From the NCBI GenBank assembly GCA_002794735.1, contig NBAZ01000005.1, positions 1,116,001 to 1,180,000 on the forward strand: DNA of 64,000 bases, given 5' to 3'. Position 1 is the stretch's first letter, and each line of letters opens with the position of its first letter. The position numbers were made by a program, and so were the translations under genes. Below are positions 45,389-58,626 of this stretch, piece by piece. This stretch comes from Pyrrhoderma lamaoense (taxonomy: Eukaryota > Basidiomycota > Agaricomycetes > Hymenochaetales > Hymenochaetaceae). The notes under the pieces are model-generated. The model had not been told where the DNA came from and ran no database searches. It worked only from the letters and a program-made list of their open reading frames with translations.

Positions 45389-47544
45389 CTATCCTGAGTC
45401 AAGCAGCCCCGTTTTTTCGTTCAACCCTTGAAAATATTCTTTCTTCGGATTTCGAAAGGTCCTGTCGTATTTTTCTTTATCTTATCTGCCCTCATCTCTT
45501 ACAAAAATCAACAGCATTCGACTTCTGTTTATTATCCTCTGTTTTGTCTGGTTCTACCCCTGTTGATGATCAGTCTCTGTCTTTCTCACTCAGAGCCAGT
45601 AAAAAAGTTTCAAAAAGTACCTTTCTTTGCCAGCACCCTATCTCTCTAACACGTCTCCATCTAACCCCATTGTATCCTCTCCTTGATATAAGAGTTATTC
45701 CATCTCCATGTCTTCATATATTCGAGTCGTCTTGTTCCCACAGAACATGATTGAGTTAATATTAGCTATCATTTTAATGTATGTACAGAGGTGATCGCGG
45801 TTTTACGGCCTTCCTTGGTGTTCAAGGAAAACCTGGACCTTAATACCTGAGACAATAAGCCGAAGATTTTAAAACGCACTCATCGCGTAACCCAGCCTTA
45901 CGCTCGGAATTCGCCTTTCGTTCGTTCGTCTAAACAGCTCCTATATGAAATAGGGAGTTTAAAGGAATGGAGGAGTAAAGGGATAAAGGAGTCGAGGTAT
46001 ATGAATACGGATAGAACAAAGTGAATTAGAAAAAGAAACCGAATGAAAGCGGGACCTCAGAGCTAACATGTAGATTTGGGAGAAGTACTGAAAAGCAGTA
46101 TACAGTTTCATACAGACATATCTCAGAGCGTACCTCACATCTACATGCGTATGGGTCTATAGATCTGTTGAGAGAAAGAGATATTGGTGTTAATGGTGAA
46201 GGTGGTAATAGTGTGTAAGAAAGATGACAAGTATGAGCTAGGAAAAATTGCTGGAATAGATCATCCTGGTATCCCATGTACTTCCGTTTAGATAGATAGT
46301 TTTTCACCTAGAACAATTAGACGTCAAAGTCGTAGATAAAACCGTAAAGCGACGTAAATATTAGATATCAAGGTCATCTGTTCAGTCGCCTGTAGGAACC
46401 ATCCGGATGCTCGCCGGGCCCGCTTCGACTTCGATTTCTTATACTAGTACTAGAACACGAGGAGTAGATAGAAGTTAAATCGAACAATACTGACAGGATT
46501 TCGGAGATCCAAGAGAGTTTACGACTTCATGGTTTGATTATTCCATTGATTCACTTGATAATTTATTCTTCTTGCCACGTCTTCATCTACTATTTATATC
46601 ACCTAGCTTAACGCATGAGTTGTCCAAAAATCGCGGATCCCTATCCTTTGAACAGACGTTGAACAGATTCGGTGTCAGGCTTCATCAGTGTTCCATGCTT
46701 GATATTTGTATCAGCTACATCATGTTGTAAGTCTAGCACCTTTCATCTCATGTTTGTTATCCTGATAGTCGCTACAACCAGCTTACACCTTATTATGGTT
46801 TTCTAGTTAGCACGTTTTTAATATGTGGATTCATCTTCGTCTAGATATTTGCATGACCCCTAGTATTCGATAGTTGGTGTCTATATATCGCCTTAGATGG
46901 CACGCCTAATCTGCTTAAACTTCAAAGACAGGTTGTAAGATGCCACTGTCAAGATATCTTGAGGGAGCGGGAATCACGCCGCATTAGTCGTTTAAGTTCT
47001 TCATCCACTAGATGCAAGATGATTTTTCCTTGTTTTGTCCTATAGAGTGCTTTCTGATATCCTTGAGTACGAGTATACGGAGTATTTCCTGACCTTTTTT
47101 CCTGCCGAGTTCATGAGTGGCAATATGAATATGTAGCATAATGATGCGAAGTGCAAGTGGATGATCGACATAAAGCAAGATGTTGCCAAATATGGGCAAT
47201 CTTCTCAATTTCAATTAATTCTAGACCTCATTGATAGTTATTACCCATTATTTCTGTAACCCTCTTTTAATATCGAGTTTATTTCAATTCTGATTGAGAT
47301 GGTTTTATGTGACAACAATGTCGCAGCAACAGAAAAAGAAAAGCACAGAAAATAGGAAACACCAAAGGTTAAGTTACTACATAATCCAACATACAAAGGA
47401 AAGCCACATTTACATGTACAATGCATATGTAACTCACATCGACATTGTCAAGACGTCGCAAGAAATCATGAGTATATCATCTCCCGACTTGAAGAAAAGA
47501 AAAAAAGAGACCTAATAAAGAGAAACTTATAAAACTGATAAAGC
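45389..47544. other. Intergenic region between converging genes, no gene seen
   Basis: Pyrimidine-rich sequence directly after the membrane-protein stop (an open frame at 45373-45750 is probably 3' UTR), then 1.8 kb with only short motif-free frames on both strands. Confidence 0.4.
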
Positions 47545-50037
47545 TTAAACTACGGCCTTCACGTCGTAACTCGTCTTTTCATCTTCATCAATTGAAGTAG
47601 ACGAAGTGCTTTCACCGTTACCCATACGTGAGGTATCCCAGCCGTGGGCTTCAAGATAGGCACGGAATTCAACATCTTCTTTCATCATTCCATCTACAGT
47701 GAGTGGTCGAATGAAGGCAAATGTGATAAGAGCTGAGAAAATCGCCAATCCCGAGCCCACCCAGAACGGACCAGTGTTTCCTCTAACTGACTCACTCCCG
47801 CCAAGGGCTATAAACCAAACGGTGAGCACAATTATAAAAATTGGAGGTCATAGACCAGGAGAACTAACCATTAATCATAGGTGGGAAAGCCCATGTTCCA
47901 GCGAAAGCTCCTATTTTCCCTACGGCAGCAGCAATGCCATAATATTGGCCACGAACGGCGGTAGGACCCGACTTTGCAGCCAACATTCCTAAACAGTTCC
48001 CAGGACCGACTTCACCCAAGCTAAGGAAAATCCCATATACGACTGCAAAAGCAGCAATGTGATTCTTGAGCTGGACGTACAAACCGCTCATGATAAACCC
48101 GATGACAGCCTGACACAACAAACCAGTTATCATAGTATATTTGGGACCAAGATAGTCCACGATATATGCTCCGCCGAGTGTTCCTGGCATATAAAACAAG
48201 TTGATAACAACGTTCCATCCCAAGACAGCTGATAGAGGGGCATCATTGCCAGTGATACTGCGATGATTATGGTATAATCAGCAAAGTTCACACAAAGGTT
48301 CATGTTATCCTTACCTGTTTATAACAGTAGAGCTGTATAATCCGAACTATAAAAGAATAAATTGTCTTATTTCTCAAGGACCCCCGGGAAGAATACTTAC
48401 TGGGTATACAATAAAATCATAAATGAACCAAGTAGTAGAGATTGCCAGTAAACCCTTCCAGTAACGCTTCAAGATAAGGACGTAGGGAATGCGAACATCC
48501 CTCATAGAATCCTTTTTATAGCGTGTGGGTTCCTCCATCTTTAATCGCCATACGAAGACTGCAGCCGCAGGAATAACACCAAGCCAAGTGAAAGTCTCCA
48601 TACAGCACGTAAATGGTTCTCTCCAAATCTATACAACATCAGCTTCTGACTTTAATTTATCACTGAGGCATGAGAAAGATCACATACATCCAGAAAAGAA
48701 CAAGAGGTACAAAAGAAGAGACAACGAAACCGAAATCAATCATAGAATCTAAAGTTAGAATATCAGTGAACTGCCATATAAGCGCTTTTTTGAGAGGGGT
48801 ACCCACTTGTAGCAAGGGCGAACCAGCGATGTTGTGTATTTTTTGTAACGCCTTCTTCCTCTGTCTGTTCAGAAGCAGCCACTGAACCACATGGATACTC
48901 TGCTCCTACACCGATACCAAGAAGAAATCTAACAATGATATATTTCACTCAACCAACGTGAACAAACGAATAAAAGATTTATTTTTAAACATACCGACAA
49001 GCACTTAACATTGCAAGCATTCCTCCAAGACTATGATGAGCGCCTGATGATGCCGCTGAAAGTCCAGAAAAGACAAAAACTATAACAGTAGCGGACATCT
49101 AAAAAAAATAAGGTATCAAATTATCAGTAAATCCTTATCCATCGGATTTGTGGCTCAAAAAGTTATCAAGATATGAAATTAAATTTAAAAATGATTAATT
49201 CAAGAGTTGAAGGGCAAAATATTAGAAAAAAATGGAGCACCGCCAAAACCATTACTGGTTTCGGTATCTTTACTATCATGCTAGCCCTCTTCCATCTCTC
49301 CCATATCGAAGGGACGGGACTCGATCAGCTCCGTTGACACCTCTTGTGATGAGCCCCACAAGGATAGGGGGAGAGATATCTCACCCACGTTCACCGGCTA
49401 TACACTCATTGCATAATCAAGGAGCAGCGGTTGAAGCACAGAGTAGAACAGAAGCAGTATTTGATTTGAAATTAGAAAAAAGGTAACCCCTTCCCTTTCA
49501 ACTCACCATGCCGAACTTACGCCCGACCTTGTCTGATAGATAACCGAAGACAAGCATGCCGACCACCGTCCCCGCAAAAGTCAGAGAACTGAGTATCGTA
49601 CTGTAGTTGTGTGCAGTGACCGCATCTGAACCATACGTTCTCTTTAGAACTAGTGTAAGACAGGGAATTGAGGACAGAATAGGAGTTGTAAGAGTCAGTT
49701 GCGGGATTCTTGGGGGTTCAACAAGCGGGAACTGGCGTACTGGTATTCACTGTCACGCATATGAGCTCTATATGCTACTCCTTGTTAATGTATAAGAGTT
49801 CAGTGCTCACCTTGGCCGATAACACCGTTAGCATAACCTGTGTATGACTTGATTAATTTACTGATTCCAGACGGTCAGGCTCTAGTTGAGGCGCGATAAC
49901 TCACCATCAGAGAACAGCGCAGTTCCACAGCTAAGTTTATATTAGTTATTGGCTATCATACACTTTCAACATACTACATACGCAAATATCATGGAAACCT
50001 GCGAGAGGCCTTTCTTTGTCGTCACTAACTCAGCCAT
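47545..50037 (-). CDS. MFS permease, Git1/phosphate-porter-like (putative glycerophosphodiester transporter)
   Basis: Start [19 protein letters not shown], then [50 protein letters not shown] (the MFS loop 2-3 motif G-x-x-x-D-x-x-G-R-[RK]), [98 protein letters not shown] and [17 protein letters not shown]. About 12 membrane segments are expected. One missing base near 48586-48590 breaks SLGL before [11 protein letters not shown]. Introns are short except one of 408 bp (49099-49506) and one of about 160 bp. The best match from memory is the fungal Git1-like group importing glycerophosphoinositol; the substrate is not proven. Confidence 0.82.
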
Positions 50038-50561
50038 GACTAACGTTGATGAAAAACGTCAAAGTAGGAGAAGATTAGTGGAGGGGATTCTCGAAACACC
50101 AAAAAGTTTATCTTCTTATATTTATATATTTTTTTCATGTGTCCATTATGCCATGCGCGAGAATATCAACAGGGTCGTTTCAGGGGAACAGAAGATTATT
50201 TAGATCCAATGAATTCGAAGCCGAAGAAAATATATGCATCAACGACAGATAACACGTTCGTCCCGTCGGCTGCCTCATCATCACGCTTGATTTTACTCAC
50301 CAAATCTCAAGGAAAGGCTTTATACTTTCCGGACTCACGAGTTCAAAAGCTCAAATCCATTGCACTCAAGTCACGTTGCAAGATTACAGTAAAATCGAAA
50401 TTGAGATTATGATTTGGCGCAAAAACAGCGCCGGATCTTCTCAACTTCGTGTTGAATTTTGTGACAATGCATCAGAAAGATAATGATTAATGATGTCAGA
50501 TCGATAGGAGGAAATTGTTGTACAATAAAAAAAAGTATAGAATATAAATCGTCAAATAATA

Positions 50562-51193
50562 CTAGCGACTTGAACCAGTCCCAGTAGTCCCATTCCCTGT
50601 CTTTGCAAGTTCACTCCTAGATGAATTCAAATAAGAAGTCAAATCAGAATACATCGCATCAGCCAATGATATTTCCACGAGATCAATCAAAATAATGTTT
50701 ATTTTGGCCGTGAGCTCCATAAAAAACATTATAATGGAACTTTAAGGGCGCCCCAAGATGTGACACCGGATATTTGTAGCAGGAACAAGAATGTACCCAC
50801 CTCAACTGAACACTAAAGTCATCCTCTACATCATCATCATCCCAGTTATCTTCCCACAGCTTGTCCGACTTCGTCGCTCCTGGGGCTGTATCTCCCAGAT
50901 GAGCAAGGTCCGTTGCAGAGTCATCCCAGTCTATGAGTTCGAGGAATAGCATACACATGGAGATTTATTCAATACATTAGATTATGTCAGAGTGTGTCAA
51001 AAGACATGAGATCAGTAGATTGTCTCATATATGTATACAATTATTCGTTACCCTGTACAACGAATTCCTCGAATTCATCGTCTTCTTCTAAACCTCCGAC
51101 TTGTGATTGTTGTGGTTGCTTTTCAGACTTCTCTACATCTAGCTTCAGGTTATTGTGAGGTGTTTTTGACGAGGATGCGTTGTCTGAGGACAT
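50562..51193 (-). CDS. SEM1: 26S proteasome lid subunit Sem1/DSS1
   Basis: A very acidic small protein. The first exon (ATG 51193) ends GGLEEDDEFEEFVVQ, the next exon carries DWDD and LWEDNWDDDDVEDDFSVQLR, and the last exon gives SELAKTGNG..SSR and TAG 50562-50564. The paired acidic/Trp blocks are diagnostic of Sem1/DSS1, which tethers proteasome lid subunits and also acts in the TREX-2 complex and with BRCA2-type proteins. No frame break. The last intron (about 50610-50804) is near 195 bp, long for this genome. Confidence 0.95.
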
Positions 51194-52496
51194 TTTGACG
51201 AGAGAGATGACAGAGAGAAATTAGATTCTATCTATCAGTATGATACTAAAGAGATATGTGGCAAAGAAACTTGAGGATCAGGAGTTGGATGTACGCGTGT
51301 ATGAGCGGAGTTGACGCGTCCCCCTAGCGTGAGAAAATGTCATGTAGCTGACAATTGAATATGATTGTTAGCTGAATGAACTACATGTAGCACATCTATA
51401 CATATAACTTGCCCATATATTGAAGGGATATTATTCGTGCTCAAAACATATGAGTATATGTAAAATACTTTGTTCTAAAATATAAAAGTAATAATGATTC
51501 GAAATTAAAAATTAATTTATCTGGATATTTTCAGGAAAGTGTGGTTATAACCACCGAAGATGTAGAAAAGAAGTAAATTTATTCCGAAAGGAATAAGTCG
51601 TGTATTGCACAACAAGTTGTTAATATACATATGTGACTAGAGACGGACATAACAAGGAATAGATACTGTTCAGGTGAAATGAAAAAAGGAGAGTTAACAG
51701 TACAAACGTGCAATATAAGAATAATTTTCATAAAAGAGACAAGAAAGAAAGGGGTAAAACTTTGAATTAAATAATATGAGAACGCCAAAAAACCAGATAA
51801 CGAAGAGTTTATGCTTTTCAGGTATTATTCCATACGCGGTCCGATTGATCACTGCTACCTTTTCTAAGATAAGAAAACTTGATGAAATCAGTTCCATGCT
51901 ATTAGTCATCTACAAGCTAGAATTAGGGATTGTAAGAATCGTTGTGACGAGCTAAGTATAAGTAGTTCATCCAACGAACCGATAAAAAAAGTGCTTGTGA
52001 GTTACGATTCGGATCTGTTCGTGTTTGAGCAATCGTAGGGATGAAAAAATATCCCTTGTAACGTTGCAAGTGAAAGCCGCCAATGAGCATGACTGCATTC
52101 CACCTAAAATAGCCCGTTCGATTCATCGGACACTCTAGTCGGCGGACAAACAATGTTAAATAGATAGGCCACTAGAGGTTAGATGCAAAACAATATATGT
52201 AAGAGAAGACGAAAACAAAACAAAAAACCGGTCATTTGTGAATAATAAGAAGAGGAGAAAAGGATGAGATAGAAATAATGCAAAATATAGATAATGCTGA
52301 GTATGGTTCACAGAACACTGAAGCCAGTACTTAACAAAGAGCATAGGAAGTTGGTGCATCAATGACCACCGATCTGCCCCTTGATCTGAATATGACTAGT
52401 AAACGTGACAAAGTAGTCGGTTGGATTTGAAAGATGTGGCTAAACTCATATCGAATGAGATACGAGAATTCAGGGCTTAGGACACTCCCATAACTC
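51194..52496. other. Intergenic region, no gene seen
   Basis: AT-rich spacer between the SEM1 start and the end of the Whi5-like gene. Short minus-strand frames (51579-51788, 51694-51909, 51923-52153, 52156-52362) have no motif or splice support. Confidence 0.4.
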
Positions 52497-54887
52497 CTAA
52501 GTCTGTAGTAAGTCGATCCCTGAGCCTAAATTTGCAGACCCTTCAATATTATCACTATTATATCTATGCCTTCTAGTTGAACTCGATCCCGAGCCCCCAC
52601 CTGCACCTGTATCACTAGGCTCATTCTCAAATAGTTTCCGTCCGCCAACACCGATACTCATTCCGTCACGGTCGAAACTTTTCCGTAGAGGGGATGAGAC
52701 ATTGACGGCGGAACGAAAACGTCCTGATGAACCAGCTGTTAGGGCAGAATGTGTGTTGACAGATGCAAGCGATTGCGCGGAGACCTGTGTAGCAGGTGAA
52801 GGTGACACATTTATATAATCCGCCATGTGAAAAGTGGCGGGGGTCTGAGGATCAGCAGTAACGGCACTTTGAGACGACTGGGAAGTGGGATTTGGCCGTG
52901 AGCCGGCTCCATAGGCCTTGGTATCTATCTGAGAAGCTAAAGGTGCAAGTAACTCCGGACTATGTATGGGTGATGTGATACGCGCCTCGGAAAGCGGAGG
53001 GAGGTCGCAGAAACAGACTCATGCCCTTGATCGCTCTCCACAATTTCCGTGCTCGCGGTACTAGAAAAACTCTCGTCGCGCGTTAAGCTTCTTAACTTAT
53101 AACTACTAGGTTCCACATGCTGATTGTTTCCTCCTGATCCGGTCGGGAAAAGGACACGGCCAGCCGCATACGCGTTTCTGGTGATATCCTGGTCACGCGT
53201 TACATTTGGGCGGACAGGCGATGGACTATTTGCCAGCAAAAGCATTAAATCAGCCGCTTCGCTGTCAACGGTATGCTGCATAGGTGCTATAATGCCTGGA
53301 ATTGAACCTCCATGGGATCCTGGAACTGTGGTCCTTGCCGCTAAGCGCGGAGTAGATGTAGGTGTTGATGACCGGCGAGTATCAAGAGACGAATCATTAT
53401 GAAGTCCATCCCTTTCAAAAACATTACCATCTCCAGATGCTATACTAGCAGAACTCTTCGATCGCGTATGCGAACTAGGCTTATAGTCAGAGAAAGTAGA
53501 ACCAGAAACCACTGATGAGCTAGATGGGACTTGGGAAAGCGCAATTGCTCCAACATTGGCCCCCAGCCTACTCGCACTCGTGGGTGCTGATAACGATGAC
53601 CTTGGACTGACATTTCCCCCCGTTCGAGAGAAGAAAAGATCAGTAAGGGTTGCAGCAGCTTTTATATCCGTATCATTAACATTCTCAGTTTCTGCTCCAA
53701 GACTTGATCGTGTATGGGTACTACTTATTGAGCCAGCTCGCTTTCTTGGAACACCTGATTTTCTTTCTTTTTCCTTACCCTTTTTATCAGCTCCTTTATT
53801 TCTGGTTGTGATTCCTTGCTCTCTTCCCTTCTTCGTATTCTTTTTAGGGGAACGTTTGGCTTGAGATGGAGGGGGAGGAGGAGGAACGGGAGGCGCTTCG
53901 GGGTTATGGATAGTTCGAGCGCGCTTCGCCGGAGGTAGAGCCAGAATAGATGCAAACAAGCTCTTGGAGGAGTTAGAGGGCCCTTGACTAGAGCCTGCAT
54001 TCGGAGCTGGACTGGCTATATGTTGTGAAGGAGATATTAATCCTGAGCTAGAAGTACTACCGCCATGGGAGATAGAAAAGCTCTCTCGTGAAGGTGCAAA
54101 AAGAGAATTTGAGAAATTAGATATATTAGCTTTTCGCTTCTTGTCGCTGCCGAAGGCAGCTGGGAGCAGAGATGAAGGTGTCTGATTTGATGAAGCACGC
54201 TGAGACAATTGTGCCTCCAAAGTGCGAAGTGGAACATTCACTACATTATGTTTTGCCTTATATGAAGCTAGTGCAAGCGTGGAACGTAGAGCGCGCGTGA
54301 TCTGCGGGATATTGAGTCAGCCAGCTATTTGAGACAGGTGGAAACAATCCGAAGAAAGAACGTGAGCACGCTATACGCGATGTATAGAGCGTTGAGAGTG
54401 TATATGGACGATCTCGTATATACATAGACAGTAGCAGAGGCAATGGATTACAGAACAGTTATCTGCATACAGCCTTGCATCAAGTTGTTACCATCGTCAT
54501 AAAACAAGCTCTATCGCGGCCGCATAATATTTCCGACATAGGTTTACTTTGTAAACATTGGGTAGTGCGAAAGCACCACTAGTTGGCCGTAAAAGCGTGT
54601 AAAGTAGATGAAGACACCTTCACGACAGACGGCTGCACGATCATGGCGCCACGCGCGGTCTATCTCACGCCCTCCCCCCCTCGCTCCGCGCGCGAAGTTT
54701 TGAAGCATAATGAACGCGTACTCACCTTTGCAAACTCAGTCCTTGCTAATATTTTCCTACGCCGTTCGTCTCTTTCTGCTTGTTCTGGGTCAGGAAGTTC
54801 CGTGGTAGAGCCCTCAGACACTGTTGTAGGTATAGAATAGGAGAGGGCTGGTGAAGGAGACGTCCCTGAAGAAGTCGGTGTTGCCAT
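52497..54887 (-). CDS. Whi5/Nrm1-like putative G1/S transcriptional repressor
   Basis: Exon 1 (ATG 54887) encodes MATPTSSGTSPSPAL.. and ends in a charged helix QAERDERRRKILARTEFAK. After a 424 bp intron (54302-54725) comes ITRALRSTLALASYKAKHN followed by VPLRTLEAQ. This matches the short Whi5-like motif (L-R-x-x-L-x-x-A-x-Y-K-x-x-x-x-x-x-V-P-L) used by Whi5/Nrm1/Srl3 to bind SBF/MBF. The remainder is low-complexity, with a nuclear basic tract (PPAKRARTIHNPE, KRSPKKNTKKG) and many S/T-P sites expected for CDK control, for example NVSPRSS and STPTSTPR. One missing base near 52998-53008 joins GHESVSATS to PPLSEARITSP. The end is GSGIDLLQT. The motif is clear but short, so function is a strong guess. 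Confidence 0.65.
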
Positions 54888-56547
54888 TTTCTCGAGTCTA
54901 ACACACTCTCGGCGTAGATTGAGAGGATTTGACTGAGCCAGATGCAGATGCAGGAGAACGCGCAGAACGTACGAGAGAGAGGGGTAGATGAGAGACCTGT
55001 GGGACACGGACGTGACGCGGGTAGTACGCGCCTGAGGCGGCTGGCAGGGATGGGAATGAGCTACCGCATTGGGTGGGCACAGTTGAAAACTTTTCCGGTT
55101 TCCGTGACTCATTAATTAGAGAGATTTATTTCTTTCGTCCTTTCCAATCACCCATCATCAAGCACAAATAGATAAAGTTACCAACGTAACGTCAAAAATG
55201 TATTCAGCGAATCTAAATACGAAATCATTGAATAAAAGATGACTATATATAACAAAAAGGAGAGCGTTTTTGTTCATTTTGTCCATTCCACAGGGTCCCA
55301 TTTCGGAACTACTTTAAACACGGTAATCTTCCGAGTAACTCGCTTATGTTTCAGAGTGTTCATGACTTGATGGCATGAGTATGAGCAGAGGATGGTAAAC
55401 ACCCAGGACTTTGATAAAATTGTTTTATGGATGACTTGGTGTCCATGTTCTCAAAAGGGAGGTGCGAGACATTATTAGTACAAATAAATGACGTTTTTTT
55501 GCTCGCATGATTCTAATTGAAGTGATAATCAAACGCGACCGCGCGACGCGTCTCCCCGTTTTCCCGGAAGACCTCGTGCTCGTTCTTCTGACTTCACCCG
55601 GTCCACTAAGGAGGCTTCATATTGCTGACAAATATTTGATCGAGGTCCTCATTCAATCTTTTTTTCAGGCCCGGCTTTATGATCCGGTCTAGTGAGCACA
55701 TCCTTTTGTGTTACTTCTCGGTCTGAGTGTAGTCTTGGAGTCTTGGTAACCACGATAAATGGCTCTTCGATTAGAATGTAAAACTGTAGAATTTTGCCGT
55801 AGATTAGAATCCTATCTCTATCGATGTTACTACAATTGCATGTTTGTGAAAACAATGCACCGGGCCTCCCAAGCTGCGGAGTCTATGCGGCGTATTATCC
55901 AACGAACTTCAAGTAAAATTTCCTTAGGAGGACTCTATGTACCCTTAGCCACTGTTCTTGCTCCAAAGAAAGGAGCTCACTTTCCCTGAGTGGCTTTCGC
56001 GAAGCCCAGGACTTGATACGCTTCGGTCTAGAAAGGATGAGGTTGTACCAGTTATATTAATTAAATAACTAGTTGCAGCGGATCAGGCCAAAGAGGGGTC
56101 ACTTGGCTCCTATTTAGAGTCATACTTCCCGGTCTTTACCGATTGGTTACGGTGACTAAAACTGATTGCACATTTTGGTAAAGATATGCTTATCAGAAAC
56201 ACATCGACAATCGTTTCGTAAATTGGTTTATTTTTTTCTCGAGTCCCTCTTAAAAACTGCAACGTGATCATGATTCCATACGCGTCAAAACGCGTCTGTG
56301 GCTAGATCATGATTTAATATAATTTATTCCCACGGTTGAACCCCGTAACTTTACATAACATAATCAATCATGAATACCTCTCTCCGTCAGTCCATAATAC
56401 GGACTGCGTGTACACATTTAATCTTAACTTTCACGGCAACATCACTGACCCCAACAGAGCCACTGACGATATAACGAACCTGTTCACGATTGAGTACCTT
56501 TACGAAAAAAAAAATCATTTCAAGAAGTTGATCGGGGCCTGTAAAGA
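54888..56547. other. Intergenic region, no secure gene
   Basis: The stretch between the divergent Whi5-like and SUR7-like genes. A + frame at 55759-55989 (ATG, MALRLECKTVEFCRRLES..) is the longest ATG-started frame but has no motif or splice context. A remnant of a lost gene is possible. The rest shows only short frames. Confidence 0.35.
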
Positions 56548-57531
56548 ATGTTCTGTGCACCGTTCTTCTCATTAGTACTTTGTCTTGCAGCTCTTGCGCT
56601 TCTGTGAGTGACAGACTTTCTCCAGCGAGCTGAATATCAAGGCATTCTCTCATAAATGTTTTAACACTCAACACTAATACTAAATTAGGGTACTTGTATC
56701 GATTTCAACACCTCTTGTAAAGACATTTTACTTCCTACATGCCTCTCAATCGGGCGGTGTCTTCTTTGGTGAATGGGGATGGTGTCTCGACGATGGTCTA
56801 CGATGCTCCGAAAAGGCGTATGTCTCCTACCTTCTGCAGTCTCTACCCGGCATTACTAACTCATGTGCGGCCGCAGTCTTGGTATTGATTGGAGCCCGGA
56901 GCTGATCCCTTGGTTAACGAAGGCGCTGGTAGTATTTCCTGTTGGTTAGTTTCATTAGGATTTCTTGCTATCCGCATTAAGCTGGTATAGCTCTGCTCTA
57001 TAACGCTCCAGATTCTCTCATATATCCCAAGACGTGTAAGGACACTGATTTGTCCGACGTTTTAATATTTTTTCTATCACTTCTCAGAAATAATGTGGAA
57101 CTTACCAAACGCTGATGCGAGTGTCCATTAATCTATAGCTGCGGGACTAACATTACTAGCAGTTTTCTCGCTTCTTCCCGTGCTGTGTACATACCGGCGC
57201 GAAGCCTTTCCAACTCCCGCTTTTGGATGCCTATCCTTTCTTGCTTTCCTCTCCTCGACTGCTGCTCTGGGTTTTGCCTTGGCATTGTTTATCATAGCTC
57301 AGAAACGATTTCACGCTCTTGGGTTTGAAGCTAGGCTAGGGCCAAACGTACGAATTATATCAAGAATTTTTTAAGACGGAATGATTACTAACAACTGTTC
57401 CGCACTAGATCTGGATGGCTGTTGCTGCAGTAGGAATACTAGCTATAGTCTCGTTGAATTCCGGATGTGGATGTGCTAGTGGTCGAGGCAGATTTTCAAG
57501 AGCATCGCCATATCTTTCGTATCACGTATGA
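56548..57531 (+). CDS. SUR7/PalI-family tetraspan membrane protein
   Basis: Exons join without a break from ATG 56548 to TGA 57529-57531. The first helix is MFCAPFFSLVLCLAALALLV. The first outer loop has the SUR7/PalI/claudin-like signature W-G-x-C..C (FFGEWGWCLDDGLRCSEK). Three more helices follow: AAGLTLLAVFSLLPVLCTY, LSFLAFLSSTAALGFALALF and WMAVAAVGILAIVSL. The tail is GCGCASGRGRFSRASPYLSY. This family sits in the plasma membrane (eisosome or pH-sensing roles). No typical long PalI tail is present, so it is closer to short SUR7-like proteins. One intron, between the first-loop exon and helix 2, is about 180 bp. No frame break. Confidence 0.8.
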
Positions 57532-57823
57532 TACAGCCAGATGCCATCTTTATTCCCAAGGAAACTTGATCATATAATTATTCAACTCTTCTTTTTTGGA
57601 ACGATACCATCTTAACTGTTAATCTAGAGTGTCTATTGCGATACATCTCCCTTTCTCACTGTAGTAATACCTTTTATATTGTACTGTTTGATATGCGATA
57701 CCTGTATCATCTACTCTGTTACTTTATTTTACTAAAGTTGCCATTTCGCTTCTGAACGCCATATTTCAACGGAAATGTATTGAAGGATTGGATAGTGTAC
57801 TGTAGTACTGTAATGAACATCGA

Positions 57824-58301
57824 TCATTTCTTCCCAGTCGATTGAATATTGGAAGATTCCGATCCAGAATTTGTCTGTACTCCATTGCCTGAGGTAGAAA
57901 CTTCGGGTTGATTTCGGTTAACATCGGTACTTGGGGATCCGGAACCAGAATTTGCTATATCCCTTTCCACTTTCTCTCTCCCTTATGAAATGCAAGATGT
58001 TACGGCGGTCAGAATCGGGGAAAGTGGATTCAGTCAAATTTTCTTGTGTCAGCCTCGAATAGACATCATCATGCTTCTGCAACTCACAATCCATTGGAGG
58101 CCCTCGTAAGCCTTGTTTCATTTGTTCCTTCTTCCTTTCGTTCAGATCCTTGCGAGCGAAGTAATAGCCGCTGCCAGCAGCAAACAAAAGCGCCCCCCAA
58201 CCTATCATCTAGAAATCCATAACAAAGGAAACTGTAACAGTTATTTGTGAGCTGGAAAGAGATGAAGAGCCCGAACGAACCATGCTTCGTGGATCGTTCA
58301 T
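57824..58301 (-). CDS. Small single-pass membrane protein, DUF4748-like
   Basis: Three exons. A seven-codon first exon (MNDPRSM, 58281-58301) is followed by MIGWGALLFAAGSGYYFARK (one N-terminal membrane helix), then DLNERKKEQMKQGLRGPPMD. A third exon, joined in phase to give W, continues REKVERDIANSGSGS.. to GKK and TGA 57824-57826. The hydrophobic W-G-A-L-L-F-A-A-G-x-x-Y-Y-F helix with a following basic heptad is the pattern I remember for the fungal DUF4748 group; the number is from memory. A mitochondrial or ER membrane location is likely but not shown. The reading is intact. Confidence 0.6.
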
Positions 58302-58626
58302 CTTGAGGTTTTGTCCTACACGACACAACAAACTAAGCTTCAGAGGTGATTAGACTCTTCTGAGCACAACAAAAGAATAGAGAAAATGTCTGCTTGAACG
58401 TAGATGGTTAACGACGTGTTGGATAGACCGGCAAACTCATTCTCAAGTCAAAATCGATCACTTGACTAAATCCGTAAACTTCTTAGTGGAATGGTAGCAT
58501 TATCTCTACATATGGATACAGTTACAAAGCTATGCGAGTCGTCTACGGTGGGTATAATCAAGAATACATGCATATCTTAGCAGATAGAATAGCGAAGATA
58601 GAAAAAGGCAATGCGAGGAAATTCTA

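Noticed and set aside
50743..50765. GGGCGCCC in the SEM1 intron as a further copy of the peptide-array element
   Set aside because: Only the 8-bp palindrome is shared; none of the flanking conserved blocks are present, so it is likely chance.
53556..54000. Frames on both strands with Pro/Lys-rich content within the Whi5-like gene
   Set aside because: Alternative frames of the low-complexity coding exon; the exon itself is a continuous 434-codon frame.
1012..54887. Programmed ribosomal frameshifting as the cause of the many frame breaks
   Set aside because: The break sites share no slippery heptamer or downstream structure, occur in unrelated genes and several times per gene, and are always one base short in same-base runs; sequence error is simpler.
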